From Narthecium ossifragum (Eukaryota; Streptophyta; Magnoliopsida; Dioscoreales; Nartheciaceae), in contig OY986967.1 of NCBI GenBank assembly GCA_963920575.1, positions 17,898,094 through 17,962,093 on the forward strand: a DNA stretch of 64,000 nucleotides. Reading direction: 5' to 3'. Both the position numbers and the translations under genes were made by a program. Below, piece after piece: positions 10,563-21,591 of the stretch. A model generated the notes under the pieces. It made no database searches. It was not told where the DNA came from and was given only the letters and a program-made list of their open reading frames with translations. How positions within the stretch are numbered: the stretch's first letter is position 1; the number at the start of each line of letters is the position of its first letter.

Positions 10563-12387
10563 CCACTGAGCTGTGTTTGCAGGTTTCCTTTGATTGGTTT
10601 TCATCCATGATAGATCTTCAATCATGTTAGGAAGCATACACGTCGTTTTCATGGGATTTTCGAGGGATTTCTATTGAGATTGGGAATTGAATTAGGTGTT
10701 TGTCTTTTTGGTGAATTTATGGATGGATGTGCATTTAGATACTTAGTTGAATGATATATTTAAAGGCTTAATTGGTTGCTTAACCATTAGCTAGTGTGTG
10801 CCGCGGGCTATTGTATAAATGTTGGCCAGTTACCTGCGGGGTAACTGTGGAACCTTAGTCTGTCAAGTGCAAGAGAGCACTGAAGACTATTGTATATCTG
10901 TGTCTATCTCTTTGCGCTAATCATTGTTTGGTTAGTATAGATTATCTGTATTTGAGGCCTTTGCTATGCTCACCCCTTGGCTAGCTATAGGCTATGCCTA
11001 GCCCTGTATGATTATCGTCATGTTGTTGCATGCCTATATCTCGTTATCTGTGCCTGAGCATTTCATGCATCTTGTTTGCATTAGAGGCATATCAGGTTAG
11101 GTGGGTGATGGGTTGATCACCGATCCGAGGCTCTCGGGTAGCTCGGATCTAGCCTTAGGACCGCGGCTGGGTAGTCAGGATTAGGGCGTGATTGTTTAAT
11201 CAGAATCTCATGTTATTGAGGATGCACGCTAGTTGGCTGAGATCTTTGCTTTGAGGTTTAGAGGTCGTGGTGTCTTCCCAAGGCTAAGTGTTAAGGATGG
11301 TTGTCGATGTCCCTGACATGGTCCCCAGGCAGTAGTTTTCTGCTGGGTAACGGTGATCCTACTGGTTCTGGTTCTTTCCCTCCCAGCGTGTTAGTTGATG
11401 TTCCCAGCGTGGTCGGTTGAGAAGAGTAGGATCTCTTGGGGAGTCGATAGGGGTTGTGGGACCCCGGGGCATTCCTTAGGCTTAAGCGGGGAGACATCAC
11501 TGTTGTTGTTTTCCTCCTTCAGTGTGCCGTAGAGTAGAACCCTACTGAGCTTATCGCTCACTCCTAACCGAGTTGCGTTTGCAGGTGCAGGCGCCAGTTC
11601 TTCAGCAGTAGAGCCGGCGAGATCAGCTTTTGGCGGCGCGACTACATCCAGAGGTGCTTGAGGTTGTTGCAGAAAGATTGTTGTACTTTGGCAGTTTTGT
11701 AAATTGTAAACATCTTTCGAGGACTTTTGGGATTATTTGTATAATATCTTTTCCTTTGGGGGAGTTTGACAAGAATTGTAATCAGATGTTTAAACTGTAC
11801 AACTTGATGTATTTATGAATTGAATTTCTGTTTCACCTCTGGAATATAAATTGTTTAAATTTATGTTTTCCGCATTGTATCGCGCCAGTTGGAGATAATA
11901 GTGTAGGTTTCCCCTCACGCCTCGGCTCGGATGGGTTTTCTGGGTCGGGGTGTGACATACATGCTGAGCCATTATCACATTGGTACCGAGTTTAAGATTC
12001 ACATGCTTAGTCGCAGAGACATAATGGGGGTGCTTAAACCCCTTATCTCCAAGAGGCCTAGATCTATCCACTTCAGTCATATATTGCAATATATATGTCT
12101 CTGCATGCTCCTTACACTTATAATTTGTAGTGCTTGTACCCTTACTAGTATCCTTGCCCTTTCCCCATGAGGTCTGGCCAGTCGTCTGGGAGGTGGGGGT
12201 ATCAGATTGAGACTGATCTATGTCTGTAATTAGAAATATCAAGACATGCAAGAGGACTACTACACTGCAAGTAATATGATTGTCTAAGCAGACGAACAGT
12301 GAATGTATATTGATACAAACATAATAAAAATATTGTGTTCAAACAAAAGACAACAAGTTCTGAGAAGGAAAAGACAAGAAGAATAAG

Positions 12388-13754
12388 CTAGCGATTGGGG
12401 TTGTAATCCGCCCACATTCGTTCCACAATGTGCTCACGAATATCGAGCCATACACCTTGCTCTTCACGCAGCTCTCTAATAGTGCATGGATGGGTAATCC
12501 CCGGTTCATCATCTACGGGTACATTGACATTCATTAACACATCCTCAGGATTCTTACTCGGATAGAAGTTGTGCAGAATACAATATGGGTGCACAATAGC
12601 AACTTGCGTCCTAAATGGGAAAAAAGGATGTGATGCAATGATCTTGAACCGATTCTTCAGCAGGCCAAAAGCTCGCTCAATCGTCGATCTAAGAGATGAA
12701 TGCCGAAGATTGAACAGTTCATACTTCATGCGAGGACCATTGTCAGCTGAAAACTCTTTCAAATGATACCTCACGCCTCTTTATGAGGCGATGAAGCCGG
12801 GGGTCGTAGGGTATCCCGCGTCAGCGAGATAGTACTTGCCTATATGGTGAAAGATTATAACGTCAATGCGTGGTGTAGATGCTATCTTCTGGGACATTAA
12901 TCTACAATGGAATATGATCATATACCTTCGATTGTCTTTAATCTACTTTGTGGTGGGCACGATATAGCGTCTTTCAAGATGGTGTAGTCATTGGTCGAAC
13001 CCTCCCACCCGGCCAATACGTAAGTGAATTGAAGGTTAAGTGTACAAGCAGCCAACACATTCTGTGTTGCTCCTTTCCGACCCCGAAATCATAGTATTAT
13101 GTCCGTTGGAATGGTGGCATGTATTTGCGTCCCATCTATAAGGCCGATGAAGTTCTACATGTGTAATAAAAGGTAAAATGTCAGTACGTGTCAAAATTTA
13201 AGTCAATATACAATCAACATGATTACATGTTGTAGTACCTCAAAATAAGGGTAGCATGAAGGGCTTGCTAAGATTTCGGAGGGTGTGGCTGGTCCTGGTT
13301 GTTGCATATATAAGTCACGAATCCCACATATGGCCTTCAACATCGCCTTCAACATCGCATTGAAATAGCGACTGATTGTCTCTCGGGACAGTAAAAATTC
13401 TGTCCGCATAACACGGTTTTTTGTGTTGTGGCCGACAATGTGTAGAAAGATACACAATTGTTCTTCGATCTTGACTTGATCAATATCCGTAAGCAGTTGA
13501 TGTCGTTTCATAAGACGTTCCAACGCATCTAATGCGTCTACATCGATCCGGATATAAGAGACCCAATAATCCGAGCCCGGCACTCGAATCCTCACCATAT
13601 GCCGCCTTCGTGCCTCATCCCGGTCCTCCCTCGACATGCAAGGAATGCAATGGGTTGAGTCCAGATAGTGGTCCACTACTGCGACTATGACCGCATAGGT
13701 CGCGCCTATTACCATAAGCGTTCTAGACCGTTGATCATCATCATTATTGTTCAT
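12388..13754 (-). pseudogene. PIF/Harbinger DDE transposase (broken, intron-containing)
   Basis: On the minus strand the N-terminal exon (13754 to about 13240) encodes the helical N-domain, with RTEFLLSRETISRYFNAML. A GT...AG intron (about 13150-13240) follows. The next exon carries NFIGLIDGTQIHATIPTDII with the first catalytic Asp and AGWEGSTNDYTILKDA with the conserved Asp region. Near 12830 comes GKYYLADAGYPTTPGF, and then SLRSTIERAFGLLKNRFKII with the catalytic Glu, ending in TAG at 12388. The frame contains stops, one in IL*FRGR where Trp is usual and one after GFIAS, so it is dead. The order and motifs match HARBI1-like nucleases that cut and paste the element. With the MYB/SANT ORF it defines an autonomous-type Harbinger. 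Confidence 0.85.
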
Positions 13755-14081
13755 CTAACATTAGCATACATGAAACATATATTGACAGATTATTGAATAA
13801 CAAACATGAGTATGGAAAAATCATATACATGTTGAAAACTAAACATGGATCAAATAGGGGAGGGGGGGGCATCAGATACATATGACAACATCAACCAAAG
13901 CATCGAAGCATCAAAATTAGAATGGAACGCAAACCAAATAACAAGAACATGGAATCATGATCTCCCCCGCCCACATATATATCATGATCTCCCCCAGTCA
14001 AATAACCACAAATAGAAATCCAGCAATTGAAATTCAAAGGACAATAGGTATAATGGAACCAGAATAGGGGATCAGACATAT
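13755..14081. repeat. Harbinger upstream flank, left part (repeat also at 47009-47330)
   Basis: No gene. 13866-14076 is closely similar to 47088-47320 (shared text: CATCTCCCCC AGTCAAATAACC, ATCAACCAAA, AATGGAACGCAA), so a tandem duplication existed before D inserted. The last five bases (CATAT) are D's target duplication. Confidence 0.7.
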
Positions 14082-15149
14082 TGTCACGCCCTGACCCACG
14101 ATAGCCCAACCGGGTCGGGTGACGCGAACTGGAACCTAACAAAACACGGAAAATATTGGCGAGGGTTCCCTCTAACCTATTGGTCTCCCTAGCAATTCAT
14201 CACAAACACCCTCAATTAAAAAGACATAATTAAATTACAAACCTCGAAGCTCAGATTACAAAACCCAAGTGAATTTAATAGACATATCCTCGGAGAGGGG
14301 AAGATCCAAATACAACATTACTCCTGTATGAGGCTATCTAACATAGGTAAAAGCAGTAAAAGATCACCACCTCTCAGACTCCGTCTGGCGCCGCCGCACC
14401 GCCGACCGACTGCCCTGTAAGGGCCACAGAAGAAGAACTGACACCTGCACCTGCAAAACGCTGCCCGGGTAAGAATGAGCATAAAGCTCAGTATGGTTCT
14501 ACTCTACGTCACACAGAAGGAAGAGGGAAACGCAACAATGTCGCCCTCAAGTAAGAACTGGATGTATACATGGGTCCCATAACCCCACCGGGAGTCCGTG
14601 AACGCTGGCCCAAACACTGCAGACTCTCAACAGGACACATGACACAGTTTGGCGGGCAAGGACACCGCTAGGCAGGCACACCCCCACCCAAGAGTCAAAA
14701 ACACCGGACACCGGCTACACCTCAGAATCCGACTCGAGGCCGACACTACCTCTATAATCATCAAGCAACATGTGTACCAGTCATCTAGGCCTATCATCAA
14801 GTTTGACTGGACACCACAATTCGAACCGGGTCCAAACTACCCAACCCCGGTCCTAGGGCAAAGTCCGAGCTTCTAGCCTCGGGACGACGACCCACAGATC
14901 GCCCACGCCCAAACCATACAACTAATGCACAACAGACAAATACAAGCTATGAACATACACAGATAAGAGAATAAGCGTGCAACAGTATGTTAAGAATAGC
15001 ATACAAGTCCAATCGGATCGCTGCAGCAGTACTAGCAACCGCTGCCAGCCGATCCGCAGCGGGTCTCGGCATTACGACGGTACCGCGACCCTCAATCGCG
15101 GACTCCTGCAACGGGAAGCAACCCTGAAAACCTCGATGAACAACAAAAT

Positions 15150-15182
15150 ATAATATTATATGTTTCGAACATATAATATTAT
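15150..15182 (-). other. Perfect 15-bp AT hairpin in D 3' LTR
   Basis: ATAATATTATATGTT, loop TCG, then its exact reverse complement. The identical hairpin is present in the other LTR at about 45855-45890, although the LTRs have diverged around it. It lies some 750 bp downstream of the TATA box on the transcribed strand. Confidence 0.75.
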
Positions 15183-15937
15183 TAAAACACCAAAAGTCCT
15201 CTACATAGGGGCTAATTGACCCCATCGATCCGACATCCAAACGACGTCTGATTTACGATCCAACTTATACACCAGTAGATCAACATACCGGGATCACCGT
15301 ATCCAAAATCCAACACCATCCCACGGCTAGATTAATGGGAAAACACTAATTGAAACCGCTAATCAAACTAACTTACCATTGCTTGCTGCAACGCAGCCCA
15401 CCAGTAAGATATTCATAACAATTCGTAGGAAAATCAGACAATTATGAAACCAGTTGGGTCTGAGAGTAGATTCAAAGATCTACCACTCTGATGTTCATCA
15501 CAACCCAAGAACATGCACGTACTGGTCGAAAAATTCGCCGCAAACCGGCTGTTCTTCAAGAACAGCAGAAACCAGAAAATCCGATATTAAACATGCTTAA
15601 ATCCTACTAAACTCTCAACCAAAGCTTATGAAACCAAAACCATAAATTATACTAAGCAAGTGGAAACCAACAACACAAAGAACAATAAGATCTACCGGCT
15701 AGATCCAAAGAAAACCCCTAAACTAACTCAGTAGGTAGAAACCTACCGGAAAAGCTAAACCTCTGCTGATTCCCCGCAAACCAGTCACTACCAGAGCTCC
15801 AAACCACATGAGGGATCTTCCTCACATCGCCACAGATCTAACGAGCATTGAAACGCACCAAACGGTGGCCAGAGGAGGGAGAACGGAGAGAAAGAAGAAG
15901 ACGGGAGCAAACCGGAAAAACAGGGGAAGGTCGCGGG

Positions 15938-15947
15938 CTATTTATAG
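15938..15947 (-). promoter_or_regulatory. TATA box of D 3' LTR
   Basis: CTATAAATAG on the minus strand, matched in the 5' LTR at 46645-46654. A GATCGATCG hairpin lies 5 bp upstream of it on that strand. Confidence 0.7.
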
Positions 15948-15952
15948 GCTCG

Positions 15953-15989
15953 AGTCCGATCGATCGCTCCAGGACCGATCGATCGGACT
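15953..15989 (-). repeat. Perfect 14-bp hairpin next to the TATA box
   Basis: Arms AGTCCGATCGATCG and CGATCGATCGGACT with the 9-base loop CTCCAGGAC. A second, less perfect unit is at 16052-16089 (GTCCGATCGATCGCTCC, then GGATCGATCGCAC). The counterparts in the other LTR are at 46660-46696 (one mismatch) and about 46760-46796. In the LTR at 57248 the same design is degenerate. Confidence 0.85.
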
Positions 15990-16414
15990 GGGCCAGGTTA
16001 AGTCGGTTCGCATCCTTATCTGGACACGTTGGCCACACTGACCACCGACACAAGTCCGATCGATCGCTCCAAGGAGGGATCGATCGCACACGGGCTGCCA
16101 GCTTCCCCAAAAACGGGCTTCTAGTGCCCGAGCTTGGATCTTTCGATCCCAAGCCCGCCTAGGGTTCTAGCAAACACGTAAATCAAACATTGGAGCTGTG
16201 TGTGCACCACGCGGGTGTGAAACAAACCAACTAGGTGAAATTTACCAAATTTCCTCTGTAGTCTACAACGGGCCACAGGGGTAGAGGGGCAGGTCCTCAC
16301 ATCCTATTACCCTTAAAGGAAATCTCATCCCGAGATTCGATAAGGGTAGGGCTCGGAAACAACAAAACAGCTACACTAGAAGACATGACAAGAGGTACCT
16401 CGAGAAGAAAACAA

Positions 16415-16753
16415 CTACGGAAACTCCTGCCGCATGCGCGCCTCGCGCTCCCAGGTCATCTCCTCGGTGCCTCTGTGCCTCCACAGCACCCTGACCAAGG
16501 GAATCGTCTTGCCCTGCAAGACCTGATCCCTCCGGTCAAGTACTCGAACCGGCTGCTCAACGAAGCTCGCGTCTACCTCAAGTTCAATGTCATCCACCCT
16601 GATGACATGAGACGGGTCAAGGTGATACTTCCTCAGCATGGACACGTGAAAAGTCGGGTGCACAGCTGACATGTGCTGAGGAAGATCCAGGCGGTAAGCT
16701 ACCTCGCTGACCCTCTCTAGGATCTCAAACGGCCCGACAAACCTTGGCGCCAA
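16415..16753 (-). pseudogene. Integrase C-terminus and chromodomain of D
   Basis: The frame reads [20 protein letters not shown] (the GPF/Y integrase C-terminal module), then [19 protein letters not shown], and near the end [16 protein letters not shown], a type II chromodomain core. Such domains guide integration to marked chromatin. It lies just upstream of the polypurine region and 3' LTR. This segment is open for 112 codons but is separated from the integrase core by stops. Confidence 0.85.
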
Positions 16754-16891
16754 CTTGCCACCTCTGCCAAACCTGACAAAACCTCTGTACGACGATGCTC
16801 ACAAGAACACTCGGTCACCGACTGCAAACTCTAATAGTCGTCGCCTCTGATCTGCGTAACTCTTCTTCCGGCTCTGAGCCATCAGAAGCCT

Positions 16892-17611
16892 CTACCTGAT
16901 CTGTACTAACCTCTCTGACGACCGCCTGACGAGGTCTGGACCGGTGAATGAAGCCTCTCCAACCTCTATCCAGCACACTGGGGAACGACACGGCCTACCG
17001 TACATCGCCTCGAAAGGTGCTACTCCAAAACTGGACTGGTAGCTGTTGTTGTGGGCGAACACCACCAAGGGAACGTGCTCCTCCCAGCTGCCTTTGGCAT
17101 CGACGACACATGCTCTCAGCATTTCCTCCAAGATCTGGATCGTCTAAACTGACTGCCCGTCTGTCTGAGGATGGAACGCCGTACTGAAGGTCAGGAGTGT
17201 GCCAACTGCCTCCTGAAAGCCTCGCAAGAACCTGCTGTTGAACCTGGGGTCACGGTCTGACACTATAGAAACTAGAACTCCGTGTAGTCTGACCACCTCT
17301 CAGACATAAAAGCTGCCCGAGCTATCCGTCGAGTCTGTCATCCGCACAGGCAGGAAGTGCGCCGATTTGGTCAATCGATCAACGATGACCCAAATCGCGT
17401 CGTTCCCCCTAGGTGATCTCGGTAGCCCGGTCACGAAGTCCATCATGATGTGCTCCCACTTCCACTCAGCTAGTGGAGGAGGCTGAAGTAACCCCAGAGT
17501 CCGCTGGTGCTCTGCCTTGACCTTCTGACAGGTAAGGCAGCGCGATACGAACTCCGTCACTGCCCTCTTCATCCCGCACCACCAGAACTGCCGCCGCAGG
17601 TCCTGGTACAT
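16892..17611 (-). pseudogene. Integrase core of D
   Basis: 17611-17300 has the zinc-binding domain (CLTCQKVKAEHQ) and the catalytic-core start WKWEHIMMDFVTGLPRSPRG, with the first Asp, followed by VDRLTKSAHFLPV. 17131-16892 has the later core AFHAFEAMYGRPCRSP-like text (FGVAPFEAMYGRPCR). Between them the frame is broken, including a TAG before TIQILEEML. The enzyme would insert the cDNA copy into chromosomal DNA. Confidence 0.85.
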
Positions 17612-17751
17612 CTTGGTGCCCCCGGGATGAACTGCAAAACGAGAGTGGTGGAACTCTCGTAGGACGTCGTCTCGTAGAACCGGATCTGCTGGAACCGCTA
17701 CTCTGCCTCTGAACCGTAGCCCTCCGTCTGACGATACTGTCCAGTCCCAGT

Positions 17752-18498
17752 CTACGCCCTCCGTGCCGCCGATATGCGTAACGCCTCGAGCTCTGGGTCA
17801 CTGTGATGTGCCTCTAAGACTCTGGCTAGGACTGCTGGCATACTCTGCACTGCGTAGAGGAAGCTGTTGGATCCTTGATCCTCAAACTCGAGCCCCAACT
17901 GGCCCGCTATCTCTAAAGCCTGCCACTGCCACGCTGACAACCCTGCAACTGCTGCTCTGGTGTCTCTCACCTGCCTGCTCAGCGCGTTTGCTATGACGTT
18001 TGTCTTAGCAGGATGGTAATGCAACTCAAAGTCATAGTCCTCCAATAGCTCCATCCAGCGTCGCTATCTCAGGTTGAGGTCATATTGGGTGAAAACGTGC
18101 CTCAAGTTCTTATGGTCCGAGAAGACAGAGAACTTCTCGCCATAGAGGTAGTGACGCCAGGTCTTCAGGGCGAAGACCACCGCTGCTAGCTCCAAGTCGT
18201 GAGCCGGGTAGTTCCTCACATGGTTCTTCAACTGACGAGAAGCATAGGAAACTACGTGGCCCTCCTGCATGAGGACACACCCCAAACCCTCACCGCTGGT
18301 GTCGCAGTAGACACTGTAACCAACACCTCGCTCGGGGACGATCAGCACCGGCGCACTGGTCAACCTCGTCCTCAGCTCCACAAAAGCTCGCTCACAAGCA
18401 TCATCCCACACGAACGGGACGGCCTTCTGTGTCAGTCTGGCCAACGGTCCGGCAACTCTGGAGAAGTCCCGCACGAACCGCCTGTAGTAACCCGTCAC
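17752..18498 (-). pseudogene. RNase H and connection domain of D
   Basis: 18498-18064 begins [18 protein letters not shown], the end of the RT connection, followed by [30 protein letters not shown] (catalytic Asp region of Ty3-type RNase H), [20 protein letters not shown] and [15 protein letters not shown] at 18064 (in place of a usual Gln before RRW) interrupts it; 18054-17752 continues [19 protein letters not shown]. The upstream RT half lies 23.6 kb away at 42150, on the other side of element B. Confidence 0.88.
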
Positions 18499-18599
18499 CC
18501 CCCAACTTACACTTTGCTAGTCCTCGAGCAAAGAAAAGATAAAAAGAAAGCAATAAATCTAACTAGCCACTTTCGTAGGTCTCACGATTGCACTTAGCA

Positions 18600-21029
18600 T
18601 GTGCAACAAGCCTTTAAACCCCTGGGTTACCCCAGTGAATGAGTTATAGTCTCCTGAGGGTTTTCAGGGATGACACCCACAAACATCTATACATTCCCTT
18701 GAATATATCATTAGGAATCAATCACAATATTCACCAACTCTACTGCATGAAATAGCAATAATATCCATAAATATACCCTTCAACTCATAGTCACATAAAA
18801 ACATAGTAAATCAAAACATGTCATAACATATTTCCAACACTTCAACATATTTAATCAAGATTAAAAATAACTTTAGCACTCCTGTGTGTGAATGGGGTTT
18901 CACATGCTTCAGAGCCTCAATTATATCTAAACACTTCAACTATTCAAGATCACAATCATATTCAAGGACATATTTTCCACTTATCACATAACAATCTCTG
19001 TTTTTTTTTTCATTTTTCTTTTCGTAGGAATTTCAACTGTTTGACGCGAACACCATGCTGGTTAGGCACACTGCCCGGTTACTAAGTTTAAAATCCTCTT
19101 TTTTTTCTTTCTTCTTTTTTTTCAGGAAGTTCAACCGTTTTACGCGAACACCACGCTGGCTAGGCACACTACCCGGTTACTAAGTTGAAGATCCTTTTTT
19201 TCATTTTTTTTTCGCATACTCAGATAATTGCATGTGTTCATTATTTTCTATGTCATGACATAAAATTATAAACCTATCCCAGTATCATGCTTAGAATCTA
19301 ATATCAACCCCTTAACATGTGAAAGTGAACATGTGCATTAGGATATGTCAAGCTATCCTTAGATCATGGTAAAAGTGTTAAAGTATAGAAACAATATCAT
19401 ACATAGCAAAAATTTACTATTTCTTATTTGGCATACAAGTCTCAGAATAATTTATAAAATAAATTTCAAAAACATCCACCTTTGTCAAATCATATCATAA
19501 TTTCATTCTTTTGACATAAGTCAAGGGATGTATAATATTTGGTTACCCTAAAAAAAATATAAGCATGAAATTTATGAATGCTACCCCCAACTTAAATGTA
19601 ATTGTCCACAATTACACTAAGTCATAAAAATAAATCAAAGAATAAAGGGTAGAGATAACCATAATGAATGCTTCAAAAATAGATTTCTCTCTCTTCCAAT
19701 TTTAGTTTAGGCACCGCCATCACTGAATAAATACTTCCTTCCCCACCATAACCTGCCACAGAAATATATACCTTTCCAAAAAGATCAAATATAACAAATA
19801 AAAGTCCAAAAAGGTAATAGAATAATAGAAAATTTCGACAGAGTCTCCTTTGTATTTTCATGATATATTAATCTGTACAAACATTCACGACACAAAAATA
19901 TAACATGTACAGATAAATAGTAAAGGAGATAATACATAAAAAATAATCTTCTAGACATCACAGATAAGGAAATAAAGGACCAAAATATCCAAGCAGGTTA
20001 ACCATCAGTTATCATTCGCATAAAAACATCATCACACATGGCGGCCGTCCGCGACGAGATCAGAAACAAAATCGGCGAAAATAAGGAGAATTGAACATCG
20101 GATGTTGCTCTAGGACGTCTAGAAGATCAAAGAATGCTCAACATGGTCATGATTGAAGATCTATACCATCCGATCAAAAATCAGATTCCGGTAGAACCCG
20201 GATTTTGTGAAGCAACAATCGGACGGCTGAAACTCGCCGGCGACGGATCAACGGTGAAACCTCGTCACCGGAGGACGGGAAGGGTACAGGAAGAATCGTG
20301 GAAGCCTAAGGAGTTCTCTTGTGAGGTCTGATCGAAGAATCATGGCCTCTAGGCAGCGGAAAGGCGGTGAACGGCTCGAAGGAAGTGACGGCCGGAATTG
20401 AATTCCGACGATCGGAGCTCAAATCAAGGACGGTACCGCTTGAGAAAGGATCGTGGAAGGCCAAGGAAGTGTTATATGGGGTTTTATTGAAGAATGGGGC
20501 TTCCATGAGGCGGATAGGAGGTGGTCGGAGAGGTGGATACTACCGGGGTCGGACACAGTTATCCAGCCAGCAAACAATGGTTTTGACGGTGAAGGACGCT
20601 AAGGTTCTGGAGTTGTTTTGTGGCGGAGAAGGTCCGTGGATGGGGAGATTGGAGATGGCCGGCAAAAGCAGGGGGGCTCACCGGCATCGGAGGAGAGGGT
20701 TCCGAGGGAAGAAGAGACCTTGGATGAAGAGGTAAGAGTATGGCGGACGTTTTGGTGAAGGTTTGGAGGGTTGGGGATGGCCGGAGCGGGCTTGAGCGGT
20801 GGCGGAGGTCAGCGGCTCGGGGACGAACCGTTGGAAGCCAGGCGGAGCCTGGACGATGATGTCCCGGCTCACAGGTGAGCTGCTCGGGAAGAGGGAGAAA
20901 AAATCAAAAGAAAATTGGCGGAAAAATGAAAGAAAAATGGAAAAATTGTGGAAAAAATTCTAAAAAAAATCAGGGAAAACTCCTAAAAATCAGGAAAAAT
21001 CGTAAAAATTAATAGAAACTCCTAAAAAA
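18600..21029 (-). other. 3' non-coding region of element B
   Basis: No gene recognised. 18500-19600 is homologous (inverted) to 6200-7270 of element 1. It includes a tandem pair of the conserved block at about 19030-19085 and 19135-19190 (TTCAACCGTTTTACGCGAAC to GGTTACTAAGTT). 20040-20880 is GC-rich with short incidental ORFs, corresponding in position to 4990-5600 of element 1. Confidence 0.7.
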
Positions 21030-21075
21030 CTGGATTGCCTCCCAGTTAGCGCGCAATTTTACGGCTTTCGCTAGA
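21030..21075 (-). other. Conserved 46-bp post-stop element (element B)
   Basis: Counterpart of 4582-4627. Two of the few differences fall in hairpin arms and turn Watson-Crick pairs into G-T pairs (CGTAA/TTGCG; CTGGG/TCCAG), so pairing is kept. Confidence 0.65.
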
Positions 21076-21286
21076 CGCTCCCGAAACAAGATTTAGGAGG
21101 CCGATGATTCCATGTGAAGAAATACATGGCCCGAATCATGGTGAAGGTATGCAGACATGCTTCATCAAAGAATAAAAAGAAGTCCTTAGCAAGCAAAATA
21201 TGCATAGAACTGGAAATTTGGATACGATCTTTGTGGAAGGGACGATAGGAATTGGCATGGTCTTCACTCATAACAAGGTTCTCCTC

Positions 21287-21591
21287 CTCTCAAAGTTCAA
21301 CTAATGGGGATGATATTAAAGGTAGAATCTCAAACTGAGGCTCTAGAGAAGGAATATTGCTAACACCCTCATCCTCATTATGTTTATCACTAATATGCAT
21401 ATCATCATCATTCAACTCATCATGTAGAAGTTCAACTTGAGGTTCCTGACAGAGGGTCTCACTAATATGCTCATCGTCATTATGATTATTGGAAATAGAC
21501 ATATTATCATCATTCAACTCATCATGAACAATCGGCAATTTAGCATAACAACCCTCATCATCACTATCATCAAAAAAACTTGCTTCATAAG
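21287..21591 (-). CDS. C-terminal part of element B gag-like ORF (acidic repeats)
   Basis: Minus-strand frame ending at 21290. It holds two repeats built on HDELNDD(N/D)M(S/H)IS and NHNDDEHIS, then EPQ(V/F)E. It is the continuation of 39510-40220, separated by element C. The acidic character echoes the protein tail of element 1, but no protease motif lies between. Function unknown. Confidence 0.65.

Larger units (their letters stand above)
9388..11957 (+). mobile_element. Solo LTR, Tekay/Del-like, TSD TACAT
   Basis: The element starts TGTGAGGACCCG and ends GGGGTGTGACA, and it is flanked by TACAT at 9383-9387 and 11958-11962. Only one LTR is present and no internal sequence, so the full element was probably removed by LTR-LTR recombination. 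Its central part (AACCCTACTGAGCTT, TTGTTGCATGCCTATAT, CTCACCCCTTGGC) is related to the LTRs of element D and to 57248-59083, so it belongs to a sister family. A TATA-like box lies at 9677. It interrupts the Harbinger MYB/SANT ORF. Confidence 0.9.
8702..12251 (-). pseudogene. Harbinger MYB/SANT-like protein ORF, split by two retrotransposon insertions
   Basis: Read on the minus strand, 12251-11963 encodes a piece containing DRSRPLGDKGFKHPHYVSA. It continues beyond the solo LTR at 9382-9191 with KCNDIKKLLMLSGAGW and EELNMITLDPLV. Two more pieces follow at 9184-8942 (acidic, ending APRRRIARGNPWFV) and 8892-8702. The PHYVSA...LLMLSGAGW pattern is the MYB/SANT-like DNA-binding domain of the second ORF of plant PIF/Harbinger elements, which helps the transposase reach the nucleus and bind the ends. 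Solo LTR 9388-11957 splits the DNA-binding domain, and element 1 removes everything beyond 8702. In-frame stops and small shifts are also present. It neighbours the transposase at 12388-13754 on the same strand, as expected for Harbinger. Confidence 0.7.
14082..16301 (-). repeat. 3' LTR of element D
   Basis: On the minus strand it starts TGTGAGGACCTGCCCCTC at 16301 and ends GGGCGTGACA at 14082. Similar over its length to 44790-47008, with a few percent differences. It contains the TATA box, the GATCGATCG hairpins and the AT-rich hairpin described separately. Confidence 0.92.

Noticed and set aside
10303..10652. Open frames full of VDRRIDR-like repeats (also 852-1100)
   Set aside because: They are translations of the inverted-repeat cassettes, open in several frames at once; not proteins.
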